Part shown: in pieces, positions 1 to 6,332 of the stretch
How the letters are laid out: every line of letters begins with the position of its first letter
Position numbering within the stretch: the stretch's first letter is position 1
Assembly (NCBI GenBank): GCA_046344715.1
Contig: JBKDKX010000020.1
Coordinates: 1 to 21,929, forward strand
Reading direction: 5' to 3'
DNA from: CAZAQK01 sp046344715
GTDB taxonomy: Bacteria > Pseudomonadota > Alphaproteobacteria > Rickettsiales > SXRF01
DNA length: 21,929 nucleotides
The notes under the pieces: generated by a model
Database searches by the model: none
The model's input: only the letters and a program-made list of their open reading frames with translations
Told to the model about the DNA's origin: nothing
Program-made: the position numbers and the translations under genes

Positions 1-92
1 GTTGCAATTTTGCGCCGAGATATTCCGCCTTTTAAAAGGCGGAATATCTCATCCCTCTCAGCGCGGGAAAGGTGAACATATTGTTTTTCCAT
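1..92 (-). CDS. IS30-family transposase, N-terminal fragment (runs off left edge)
   Basis: Reading the minus strand from the ATG at 92 gives MEKQYVHLSRAERDEI, then a leucine-rich helix and ISRRKIA before the window ends: about 30 residues. This matches the helix-turn-helix start of IS30-type transposases, where a Y-x-H-L-x-x-x-E-R opening leads to a basic helix that binds the element's ends. The catalytic DDE domain lies outside the window. A purine-rich AGGTG lies 6 bases before the ATG but is partly inside a hairpin (94-120). The gene follows surE in the same direction, where many alphaproteobacteria carry pcm or an M23 peptidase. Family assignment rests on the first 30 residues only; the state of the rest cannot be judged. 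Confidence 0.72.
   Translation of the reverse strand, partial: MEKQYVHLSRAERDEIFRLLKGGISRRKIA
17..50. repeat. Perfect 34-bp palindrome inside transposase codons
   Basis: Bases 17-33 are the exact reverse complement of 34-50, with no spacer; the centre is CCGCCTTTTAAAAGGCGG. It lies within transposase codons 15-25, in the presumed DNA-binding helices. As RNA it would form a long hairpin early in the message. Confidence 0.9.
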
Positions 93-93
93 A

Positions 94-120
94 GCAACAC
101 CTGCTTATCACAAGTGTTGC
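94..120 (-). promoter_or_regulatory. Hairpin over the transposase ribosome-binding region
   Basis: GCAACAC (94-100) and GTGTTGC (114-120) are exact reverse complements around a 13-base loop. On the transposase message the 3' arm ends one base before the ATG and takes up part of the AGGTG ribosome-binding sequence. Known insertion sequences (IS10, IS50) use such hairpins to block translation from transcripts that enter from outside. Here read-through from the surE operon would be the incoming transcript. The role is inferred; the pairing is seen. Confidence 0.5.
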
Positions 121-128
121 ACTTCGTT

Positions 129-890
129 TTAGAGCCAAGGATTGCACTTGCCGCGCAGCTCTTCCATGGCTTTATAATCGGTGAGATCCATGCCCAGCGG
201 GGTGATGGTAATAAAATTTTGTGACAGCAATTCAAGATCTACCCCGGGCTTATCCGCTGTATTATCACGCTCACCGCCCAACCAATAATACGGGCGTTTT
301 TTTAGGTCGAATCGCTCGGCAAGTGCCACATTCACCAGCCTCTTGCCTTGCGGGCAGAAGCGCACCCCCTGCACTTCATCTGGCGCGCATTCCGGAAAAT
401 TTACGTTAATGAGTGTATTTTTTGGCCAGCCCGCTGCGACCAGTTGCTTGATAACATTCGCCGCATGATGCTCTGCCGTGTCCCAGCGCACATTGCCACC
501 ATCCTCGCAGGATTGGCTGAGCGCGATGGATGGCACATCAAGGTTTGTGCCTTCCATGGCAGCAGCCACCGTGCCAGAATAGGTAATGTCATCACCAATA
601 TTCGAGCTATTATTGATACCGGAAAGCACAAGATTCACTGGCTTATCCATGATGATGTGGCGCAGTGCCATGAGCACGCAATCAGTGGGCGTGCCGGAAA
701 CCGCATAACGCTTATCTTCTAGTTTCCGTACACGGATAGGCAGATGCAATGTGAGCGAATGTGCGGCACCGCTCTGTTCCTGCTCGGGGGCTACCACCCA
801 CACATCATCGGAAAGCGTGCGCGCAATACGCGTGAGTACCGCAAGGCCGGGGGCGTGGATACCATCATCGTTGGAAACAAGGATTCTCAT
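129..890 (-). CDS. surE: 5'/3'-nucleotidase SurE
   Basis: SurE is a metal-dependent phosphatase that removes phosphate from nucleoside 5'- and 3'-monophosphates (and short polyphosphate in some species), in the cytoplasm. The 253-residue length equals the E. coli enzyme. The metal site is visible: MRILVSNDDG with D8-D9, S40 in the APEQEQSG loop, and SGINNSSNIGDD around N93-N94. The ATG at 890 has GGAG six bases upstream, right at the edge of a palindromic repeat. It is the last host gene of the tat-serS-surE run. The C-terminal GKCNPWL reaches the border of an IS30-like insertion and might be altered; everything catalytic is intact. Confidence 0.96.
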   Translation of the reverse strand: MRILVSNDDGIHAPGLAVLTRIARTLSDDVWVVAPEQEQSGAAHSLTLHLPIRVRKLEDKRYAVSGTPTDCVLMALRHIIMDKPVNLVLSGINNSSNIGDDITYSGTVAAAMEGTNLDVPSIALSQSCEDGGNVRWDTAEHHAANVIKQLVAAGWPKNTLINVNFPECAPDEVQGVRFCPQGKRLVNVALAERFDLKKRPYYWLGGERDNTADKPGVDLELLSQNFITITPLGMDLTDYKAMEELRGKCNPWL

Positions 891-899
891 TTCTTCTCC

Positions 900-965
900 G
901 TCATTCCCGCGAAAGCGGGAATCTAGTTTTTCTTTCGTCTGGATACCAGCTTTCGCTGGTATGAC
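900..965. repeat. Paired palindromic repeat, serS-surE gap
   Basis: Two hairpins face each other: ATTCCCGC-GAAA-GCGGGAAT (903-922) and ATACCAGC-TTTC-GCTGGTAT (943-962). The unit is bounded by GTCAT at 900 and ATGAC at 965. It fills the gap between the surE start and the serS stop. It belongs to the same family as the units at 2252, 3368, 4372 and 14031. Confidence 0.85.
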
Positions 966-967
966 GA

Positions 968-2230
968 TTATGAAATTTTTTCTAAGCCGCCCATGTAGGG
1001 ACGCAGCACCTCTGGAATCACAATACTTCCGTCTTCCTGTTGATAGTTCTCAAGGATAGCGACTAATGTTCTTCCAATCGGCAGGCCTGAGCCATTGAGC
1101 GTATGCACGAACTGTGTTTCTTTGGCATTCTTAGCTTTGAAGCGCGCTTTCATCCTGCGTGCCTGAAACGCACCGCAATTGGAGCAGCTGGAAATTTCGC
1201 GGAAGGCATTCTGGCCGGGCAGCCACACTTCAATGTCATAGGTTTTTTCTGAGCCAAAGCCCATATCGCCCGTGCAGAGCAGCATGGTGCGGTATGGCAG
1301 GCCGAGCTTTTGCAGCAGCGATTCTGCCTGCTGTGTCATGCGCTCATGCTCTTCCTTCGATTTTTCCGGATGCACGATGCTGACCAGCTCCACTTTAGAA
1401 AACTGATGCTGGCGGATCATACCGCGTGTGTCTTTGCCTGCACTGCCTGCTTCCGAGCGGAAGCATGGTGTGTATGCGGTTAAGCGCATCGGCAGTTTTT
1501 CTTCATCAATGATGGAATCAGATACCATGTTGGTAAGCGGCACTTCGGCGGTGGGGATGAGCCAGAAATCATTGGTGGTTTTGAATAAATCCTCCCCAAA
1601 TTTTGGCAATTGCCCCGTGCCATACATCGCGTTATCGCGCACCATGAAGGGCGGCACCACTTCGGTGTATCCGGCAGCGATATTATTATCGAGGAAGAAC
1701 GAAGCCAGCGCACGCTCCATGCGCGCCAGCGCACCTTTCAGAATAACGAACCGCGCGCCGGAAAGTTTTGCGGCCGTTTCAAAATCCATCTGTCCGAGTT
1801 TCTCGCCGAGATCGAAATGTTCCTGTGGCTTAAAAGTAAATGTTTTTGGTGTGCCCCACTCGCGCACTTTCACATTGCCATGTTCATCCGTTCCTTGCGG
1901 CACTTCATCGGCGGGCAGATTTGGGATGGTTTCCAGCACTGCTTCCAATTCACCACGACCTTCCAGTTGCGCTTCCATTGCAGCAACTGTTTCTTTTAGC
2001 TTCGCCGCCTGCTCCATGATGGGCGCCACATCTTCGCCCTTGGACTTTGCTTTGCCGATACTTGCGGCTACTTCATTGCGCTGTTTCAGCAAACCCTGCA
2101 ATTCAGTTTGCTGGGCACGCTTCTTCTCATCGAGTTTTAAGATTTGTGCAGACTGCGCGGGAAGCCCGCGGCGGGCAAGCGCTGCATCGAACGCATCGGG
2201 ATTGCTTCTTATAAATTTTATATCGTGCAT
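968..2230 (-). CDS. serS: Serine--tRNA ligase
   Basis: Class II aminoacyl-tRNA synthetase that charges tRNA-Ser (and tRNA-Sec where present) with serine, in the cytoplasm. At 420 residues it has the family length. Residues 30-100 form the charged helical arm that grips the tRNA long variable loop. TAEVPLTN (227-234) is the serine-binding motif, motif 2 spans about 252-283 with CFRSEAGSAGKDTRG, and motif 3 is about 383-411 with GRTLVAILENYQ. The ATG at 2230 has GAGGAA four bases upstream. Both flanks are palindromic repeats. Its place between tatC and surE is the usual alphaproteobacterial order. Confidence 0.98.
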   Translation of the reverse strand: MHDIKFIRSNPDAFDAALARRGLPAQSAQILKLDEKKRAQQTELQGLLKQRNEVAASIGKAKSKGEDVAPIMEQAAKLKETVAAMEAQLEGRGELEAVLETIPNLPADEVPQGTDEHGNVKVREWGTPKTFTFKPQEHFDLGEKLGQMDFETAAKLSGARFVILKGALARMERALASFFLDNNIAAGYTEVVPPFMVRDNAMYGTGQLPKFGEDLFKTTNDFWLIPTAEVPLTNMVSDSIIDEEKLPMRLTAYTPCFRSEAGSAGKDTRGMIRQHQFSKVELVSIVHPEKSKEEHERMTQQAESLLQKLGLPYRTMLLCTGDMGFGSEKTYDIEVWLPGQNAFREISSCSNCGAFQARRMKARFKAKNAKETQFVHTLNGSGLPIGRTLVAILENYQQEDGSIVIPEVLRPYMGGLEKIS

Positions 2231-2251
2231 AATTTCCTCAGTTACTTACTT

Positions 2252-2312
2252 GTCATACCGGCGAAGGCCGGTATCCATGTCTGACGTGGACTCCGGCCTA
2301 CGCCGGAGTGAC
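2252..2312. repeat. Paired palindromic repeat overlapping the tatC stop
   Basis: Hairpins ATACCGGC-GAAG-GCCGGTAT (2255-2274) and ACTCCGGC-CTAC-GCCGGAGT (2290-2309), with GTCAT at 2252 and TGAC ending at 2312. The stop codon of tatC (2298-2300) lies in the loop of the second hairpin, so the repeat has become part of the coding sequence. Confidence 0.85.
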
Positions 2313-3071
2313 AGTTTCTACTTTTTCTTTCTTCACATTCCTACATAACAAAATCGAGACTTCATAAAGCATATACAGCGGCACGGAAAGCGCAATCTGG
2401 CTGAATACATCCGGCGGGGTGATGACGGCAGCAATCGCCACGATAATTACAATGGCATAGCGCCTGCCTTTTTTCAGCGTTTCCAGCTGCATCAGGCCAC
2501 TTTTTACCAGTAATACCAGCACCACCGGAAGCTGGAAAGAAAGGCCAAAGGCGATGATAAGGTGCATCACGAGGCTTAGATAATCGCCCATACGCGCCTC
2601 AAGCTGAATGGGCAGGCCGCCTGCGTCCGCCGTTTCAAAGCCTAAAAAAAATGTCCACGCGGCGGGAAAAATACCATAATATACAAAGGCTGCCCCCACC
2701 GTAAACATTGCCGGTGCAGCGATGAGGTATGGCAAAAACGCACGCTTCTCCTGCTTGTATAGCCCCGGTGCTAAAAATAAATATATCTGTGCAGCAATCA
2801 TAGGAAATGACACTAAAAAACCAGCGAACAATGCCAGCCGCAGATACGTCATAAAGGCTTCGGTAAGGCCGGTGTAAATCAGCCGCCTGCTTGAAGGATC
2901 AGGAAACGCCTCCGAAAGCGGCTGTACGAGGAAGGCATATATATTATCGGCAAACCCATAACACACGCACACCGCCACAATGAACGACACAATGGCGATC
3001 ATCAGCCGCCGCCTGAGTTCTATCAGGTGTTCCAGCAGGGGTTGGGCGGGGAGTTCAGCACTAGATGCCAT
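2298..3071 (-). CDS. tatC: Sec-independent protein translocase TatC
   Basis: TatC is the inner-membrane receptor that recognises twin-arginine signal peptides and recruits TatA to export folded proteins. The 257-residue sequence has six hydrophobic spans. The N-terminal LLEHLIELRRRL (12-23) is the family signature, and the first cytoplasmic loop SFPMIAAQIYLFLAPGLYKQEKR (88-110) carries the conserved F and E of the signal-peptide site. It overlaps the tatB 3' end by 11 bases, so the two are translationally coupled. The last residues, TVTPA, and the TAG stop are read from a palindromic repeat, so the native C-terminal tail was probably different. Confidence 0.97.
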   Translation of the reverse strand: MASSAELPAQPLLEHLIELRRRLMIAIVSFIVAVCVCYGFADNIYAFLVQPLSEAFPDPSSRRLIYTGLTEAFMTYLRLALFAGFLVSFPMIAAQIYLFLAPGLYKQEKRAFLPYLIAAPAMFTVGAAFVYYGIFPAAWTFFLGFETADAGGLPIQLEARMGDYLSLVMHLIIAFGLSFQLPVVLVLLVKSGLMQLETLKKGRRYAIVIIVAIAAVITPPDVFSQIALSVPLYMLYEVSILLCRNVKKEKVETVTPA

Positions 3072-3354
3072 GGGACTTTTTCGTGGGATTCACGGGCATG
3101 TCATAACTCTCATACATCTGCCCGTCGTCGCCTTCGATGAGGCGGATGTTTTTGTTTATGTCTTCAGCGGCATCTTTTACGCCGGATTCTTTGGCCAGCT
3201 CATCGAATGCTCCACGGACTTCAGCGGCGAGCGCGCGAACGGATTTCATCAGACGCGCAATGCTGCGAATCACCACCGGCATTTCCTTAGGACCGATGAA
3301 CACCGCCGCAACCACAACGACTAACAGTATTTCACCAAGTGAAAGGTCGAACAT
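3061..3354 (-). CDS. tatB: Sec-independent protein translocase TatB
   Basis: TatB pairs with TatC in the twin-arginine receptor complex. It starts MFDLSLGEILLVVVVAAVFI, one membrane helix, followed by the hinge GPKEMP (21-26) and a long amphipathic helix (27-60), 97 residues in all. I chose the ATG at 3354 over the in-frame ATG at 3372: MFD is the family's usual opening, AGGA stands about nine bases before it, and the earlier ATG lies inside a palindromic repeat. The stop overlaps tatC. Confidence 0.93.
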   Translation of the reverse strand: MFDLSLGEILLVVVVAAVFIGPKEMPVVIRSIARLMKSVRALAAEVRGAFDELAKESGVKDAAEDINKNIRLIEGDDGQMYESYDMPVNPTKKSHGI

Positions 3355-3367
3355 ACTTATGCTTCCT

Positions 3368-3445
3368 GTCATTCCCGCGAAGGCGGGAATCTACTCTCAA
3401 TCCTCGCGAGCGGTTAGCTGAGATCCCCGCCTTCGCGGGGATGAC
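3368..3445. repeat. Paired palindromic repeat, tatA-tatB gap
   Basis: Hairpins ATTCCCGC-GAAG-GCGGGAAT (3371-3390) and ATCCCCGC-CTTC-GCGGGGAT (3423-3442). The spacer, which contains CCTCGCGAG and GGTTAGCTGAG, is the reverse complement (with a few changes) of the spacer in the unit at 4372-4449. The two are therefore copies of one element in opposite orientation, about 1 kb apart. Confidence 0.88.
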
Positions 3446-3447
3446 AA

Positions 3448-3606
3448 TTATTTCTTATCTTCGGTCTTATCGTCTTCCTTCATACCATCACGCAACGAGC
3501 GCACGCCCTTGCCTAAATCACCCATCACTTTAGGCAATTTACCCGCACCAAAGACAATCAGGATGATAAGCAGCAACACCAGCAAATGTGAAAAACTTAA
3601 ACCCAT
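3448..3606 (-). CDS. tatA: Sec-independent protein translocase TatA (short)
   Basis: TatA forms the size-adjustable transport path of the twin-arginine system in the inner membrane. The product is only 52 residues: MGLSFSHLLVLLLIILIVFG (membrane helix), AGKLPKVMGDLGKG (hinge and start of the amphipathic helix), VRSLRDGMKED, then a short charged tail ending DKK. The FG-x-x-KLP hinge is typical. It is shorter than most TatA proteins (about 60-90 aa), through loss of the variable acidic tail. AGGAG lies six bases before the ATG. It begins the tat run, with a palindromic repeat between it and tatB. Confidence 0.95.
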   Translation of the reverse strand: MGLSFSHLLVLLLIILIVFGAGKLPKVMGDLGKGVRSLRDGMKEDDKTEDKK

Positions 3607-3672
3607 ACTATTCTCCTGTTTTTCATGGACATGCCGGAAATTAGCACAGGCATTGCCCTGCGTGAAGGGGTT

Positions 3673-4338
3673 TTACTCTATATTCCCCGTAAGCCATAAA
3701 ACCTTTGAAATCAGCCAGAAGGCGGGCTCAGCGATAGCCATTTGCGCAATATCGGTGATGCCAAACGCCATCGGCACAAGAAACACCAGCACTACCAACC
3801 AGATGCCGAAGCGTTCCAGCCTGCCATAGGGGCGTTGCAGAGCCGCAGGCAGCAAGGCATAGACCGCCCTGCCCCCATCAAGCGGCAAAATGGGAATCAT
3901 ATTAAACACAATCAGCACACAGTTGATTTGCAAGCTGCGATAGAGGTTCTGGAACAACCACGGCGCTTCCTCTGGCGAAATCCAGCCATCAATGTGCAAC
4001 AGCAAGCCGGTAATTATCGCGAGGGCAAAATTCACCAGCACACCCGCCACCGCCACCCAGAACATGCCTTTGCGGAATGGCTGCAACCGCGAGAAATTCA
4101 CCGGCACCGGTTTGGCATAACCAAATATAAACGGTGCTTTGGTAAGCAGTAATAATCCAGGCACGATAATGGTGCCATATTTGTCTATATGCTTCAACGG
4201 ATTGGCGGTGATGCGCCCGAGCTGCTTTGCCGTGTCATCACCAAATTTATTGGCCATCCAGCCATGTGCGGCTTCATGCAGTGTGATGGCAAGAATTACG
4301 GGCAATACCCATGCAGAAGCGTCAATCAACCATTCCAT
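3673..4338 (-). CDS. M50-family membrane zinc metalloprotease (site-2-protease type)
   Basis: A polytopic membrane protein of 221 residues. HEAAH at 21-25 in the first membrane helix is the HExxH zinc site, and NMIPILPLDGGR (146-157) supplies the third ligand, D154. Both are the hallmarks of peptidase M50. No PDZ domain is present, so this is the compact type, not RseP. Such proteases cut substrates inside the membrane; the substrate here is unknown. AGGA stands about nine bases before the ATG. It lies between nagZ and tatA, where many alphaproteobacteria have scpA-scpB. Repeats separate it from nagZ. Confidence 0.93.
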   Translation of the reverse strand: MEWLIDASAWVLPVILAITLHEAAHGWMANKFGDDTAKQLGRITANPLKHIDKYGTIIVPGLLLLTKAPFIFGYAKPVPVNFSRLQPFRKGMFWVAVAGVLVNFALAIITGLLLHIDGWISPEEAPWLFQNLYRSLQINCVLIVFNMIPILPLDGGRAVYALLPAALQRPYGRLERFGIWLVVLVFLVPMAFGITDIAQMAIAEPAFWLISKVLWLTGNIE

Positions 4339-4371
4339 AGTTTTTCCTTATTTCCGTCATTCTTTTTATCT

Positions 4372-4449
4372 GTCATCCCCGCGCAGGCGGGGATCTCAGC
4401 TAACCACTCGCGAGGATTTAAATGAGATTCCCGCCTTCGCGGGAATGAC
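4372..4449. repeat. Paired palindromic repeat, nagZ-M50 gap
   Basis: Hairpins ATCCCCGC-GCAG-GCGGGGAT (4375-4394) and ATTCCCGC-CTTC-GCGGGAAT (4427-4446). It is the unit at 3368-3445 turned around: its spacer CTCAGCTAACC...CTCGCGAGGA is the reverse complement of that unit's spacer. Confidence 0.88.
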
Positions 4450-4457
4450 AGTAATTA

Positions 4458-5474
4458 TTACGCCGCGAGCATGGATTGAAGTTCACTGCGGGCAGAGGCT
4501 ATATCGAAGTCTTTAGGAACACCCACCGAAGCCATCGACCGTTCAGCACGTGCCAGTGCCTCACCTTCCAATGTGCATACACCTTGGGCGATTTCTTTCT
4601 TCTCGGAAAGCGGCGCGTTGCAATGCAAGGCAATATCGCAACCAGCAGCTAGCGCAGCGCGCGAACGCTCTCTGGGCTTAATTCCTTTCATTGATTTCAT
4701 GTCCAATGCATCGGACATGAGTAAATTCTTAAATCCAATTTCTTCGCGAATGACGTTAATAGCAGCGGGCGATACGGTAGCCATGCGCTCCTTATCTAAC
4801 GCAGTGAACACCACATGCGCGGTCATGCCCATTGGCAAATCGGCCAGTGCCTTGAATGGAACGAAATCCGTGCGGCGCAACGTCTCCAGTGACTCATTCA
4901 CCACAGGAATTTCTTCATGACTGTCGGCGGTCGCACGGCCATGTCCCGGAATATGCTTTAGTACCGGCACAATGCCGCCATCCATCAGACCATTCGCCTG
5001 CGCCCGTGCCAAATCAATCACCTGCTGCGCTTCATGGCCAAATGCACGATCACCAATAACATCATGCGCACCTACCACTGGCAAGTCTGCAAGTGGTGCA
5101 CAATTCACCGTGATACCGAGTTCATACAGATCATGCGCCATCAATCTTGCATTCATATAAACAGCACGCTTTGCTGCTTCTTTGTCAGACTTGTAAAGCG
5201 CAGCAAACGTTGCTGCCGTTGGGTAAGCAGGCCAGTAAGGTGGTTTCAACCTTGCAACACGGCCACCTTCCTGGTCAATAAGCACAGGCAGACGGTTACG
5301 ACCTGTCAGGGATTTCAACTCATCAATAAGACGGCGCACCACTTCTGGGGTATTACAATGGCGCTGAAACAAAATAAATCCGAATGGGTTCACATCACGG
5401 AAAAACGCTTTTTCATCCGCTGAAAGTGTTGCGTTTAAGGGGTCGTATATAGCAGCAGAAAGCGGCGCGCCCAT
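4458..5474 (-). CDS. nagZ: Beta-N-acetylhexosaminidase NagZ (glycoside hydrolase family 3)
   Basis: NagZ removes N-acetylglucosamine from 1,6-anhydro-muropeptides during cytoplasmic peptidoglycan recycling; in many bacteria its products signal to beta-lactamase regulation. The 338 residues match the single-domain form. DQEGGRVARL (67-76) is the sugar-binding segment and KHIPGHG (173-179) the GH3 signature. DSH (184-186) is the mobile loop with the acid/base Asp-His pair, and D255 in MSDALDM is the expected nucleophile. The ATG at 5474 lies three bases after the stop of the SPOR gene, so both cell-wall genes are coupled. No signal peptide, as expected. Confidence 0.96.
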   Translation of the reverse strand: MGAPLSAAIYDPLNATLSADEKAFFRDVNPFGFILFQRHCNTPEVVRRLIDELKSLTGRNRLPVLIDQEGGRVARLKPPYWPAYPTAATFAALYKSDKEAAKRAVYMNARLMAHDLYELGITVNCAPLADLPVVGAHDVIGDRAFGHEAQQVIDLARAQANGLMDGGIVPVLKHIPGHGRATADSHEEIPVVNESLETLRRTDFVPFKALADLPMGMTAHVVFTALDKERMATVSPAAINVIREEIGFKNLLMSDALDMKSMKGIKPRERSRAALAAGCDIALHCNAPLSEKKEIAQGVCTLEGEALARAERSMASVGVPKDFDIASARSELQSMLAA

Positions 5475-5477
5475 CGG

Positions 5478-6332
5478 TTATTTATCACCCGCTGCGATAC
5501 AGGCCTGACCCTTGGCTGAAAGTTTAGCGCAGAATTTTTTGACATCTGCTGCATCTGCAAAACCGGTAACACGCAGGCGGTAAAAAATACCTTTCGCGCC
5601 CAGATCCGCTTTTACAACCACATAATCATGGCCAGAGACCGCATCACCAAATTTTTTCTGCACCGCAGACCAAGCAGCTTTTGCTTCCTTCTCAGAACCA
5701 TAGGCACCAAGTTGTGCTTTTGCCTTACCGGTTGCTTTTGGTGTAGATTTCACTGCCTTATCTAAAACATCTGCGGGCTTTTCTTTCACTTCTGCCTGCT
5801 TCTTTTCCTGCTTGAACGAGGCAATTTCAGCTGCGGCCGCTTTTGCTGGCTCGGATTTTTTGTCTACCGCTGCCTCACGCACAAACTCCTGTTTTACATC
5901 TACCTTAGACTCCGTAGTCACCACCGTGGCTTCAGCATCAGCTTCTTTGGTTTCAACTTCAACAGGTGCCTGAGCAATTTTATCATTCACCCATGTGGTA
6001 GTTTCGCCGCTGCCTGACGCTGCCATTGGCTCTTCAGGTGCCGGCAAAATACGCTCTACCTTGGGAGGTTCATTATTATCGCCTGCAATAGTCTCAAAAA
6101 TAACCTTATCCTGATTAGGAAACTGCATTCCGCCTGGATCTTCCGGCTTTTCTTTCATTGGTGTTTTATCGGCTTCGACCACCAATATGGAATCTTCACT
6201 GACGGATTGCGTACCCACATTATACGCATACCACGCAAGCGCTACAAAACCGCCAAGCGCCGTGAACACCACAGCTGCCGGAGTCCAACGGGTTATACCG
6301 CTTCCTGCAACACTCTCGCTTTCATCACTCAT
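5478..6332 (-). CDS. SPOR-domain membrane protein
   Basis: An inner-membrane protein with a short cytoplasmic N-terminus, one membrane helix (about residues 18-38), a long lysine/alanine/glutamate-rich linker, and a C-terminal SPOR domain from about residue 205. The domain is recognisable in KAQLGAYGSEKEAKAAWSAV and FYRLRVTGFADAADVKKFC. SPOR domains bind glycan strands stripped of stem peptides at division septa. The chosen ATG overlaps the argS TGA by one base and has GAGGAA eight bases upstream; a GTG one codon earlier (6335) is also possible. The argS-SPOR-nagZ order is common in alphaproteobacteria. Confidence 0.9.
   Translation of the reverse strand: MSDESESVAGSGITRWTPAAVVFTALGGFVALAWYAYNVGTQSVSEDSILVVEADKTPMKEKPEDPGGMQFPNQDKVIFETIAGDNNEPPKVERILPAPEEPMAASGSGETTTWVNDKIAQAPVEVETKEADAEATVVTTESKVDVKQEFVREAAVDKKSEPAKAAAAEIASFKQEKKQAEVKEKPADVLDKAVKSTPKATGKAKAQLGAYGSEKEAKAAWSAVQKKFGDAVSGHDYVVVKADLGAKGIFYRLRVTGFADAADVKKFCAKLSAKGQACIAAGDK

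Larger units (their letters stand above)
1..131 (-). mobile_element. End of an IS30-like insertion sequence, partial
   Basis: The transposase start at 92 and the non-coding stretch up to the surE stop (129-131) are best read as one end of an IS30-like element. The exact terminal inverted repeat cannot be fixed because the other end is not in the window. The octamer TTGCACTT occurs twice, at 117-124 and 142-149. If the second copy belongs to the element, the last few surE codons would be insertion-derived. Confidence 0.55.

Noticed and set aside
2252..2312. Intrinsic terminator for tatC
   Set aside because: There is no T-run after either hairpin on the minus strand, and serS and surE follow in the same direction.
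1428..2348. 306-codon open frame on the plus strand
   Set aside because: It lies entirely opposite serS and the tatC end, its translation is serine/alanine-rich without family features, and serS is certain. Shadow frame.
3061..3372. Longer TatB with start at 3372
   Set aside because: The extra six residues come from a palindromic repeat. The internal ATG gives the canonical MFD start and has its own AGGA site.
900..4449. CRISPR array from the recurring GTCATTCCCGC repeats
   Set aside because: The repeats are dispersed between genes, internally palindromic, variable in spacing and inverted; there are no regular spacers.
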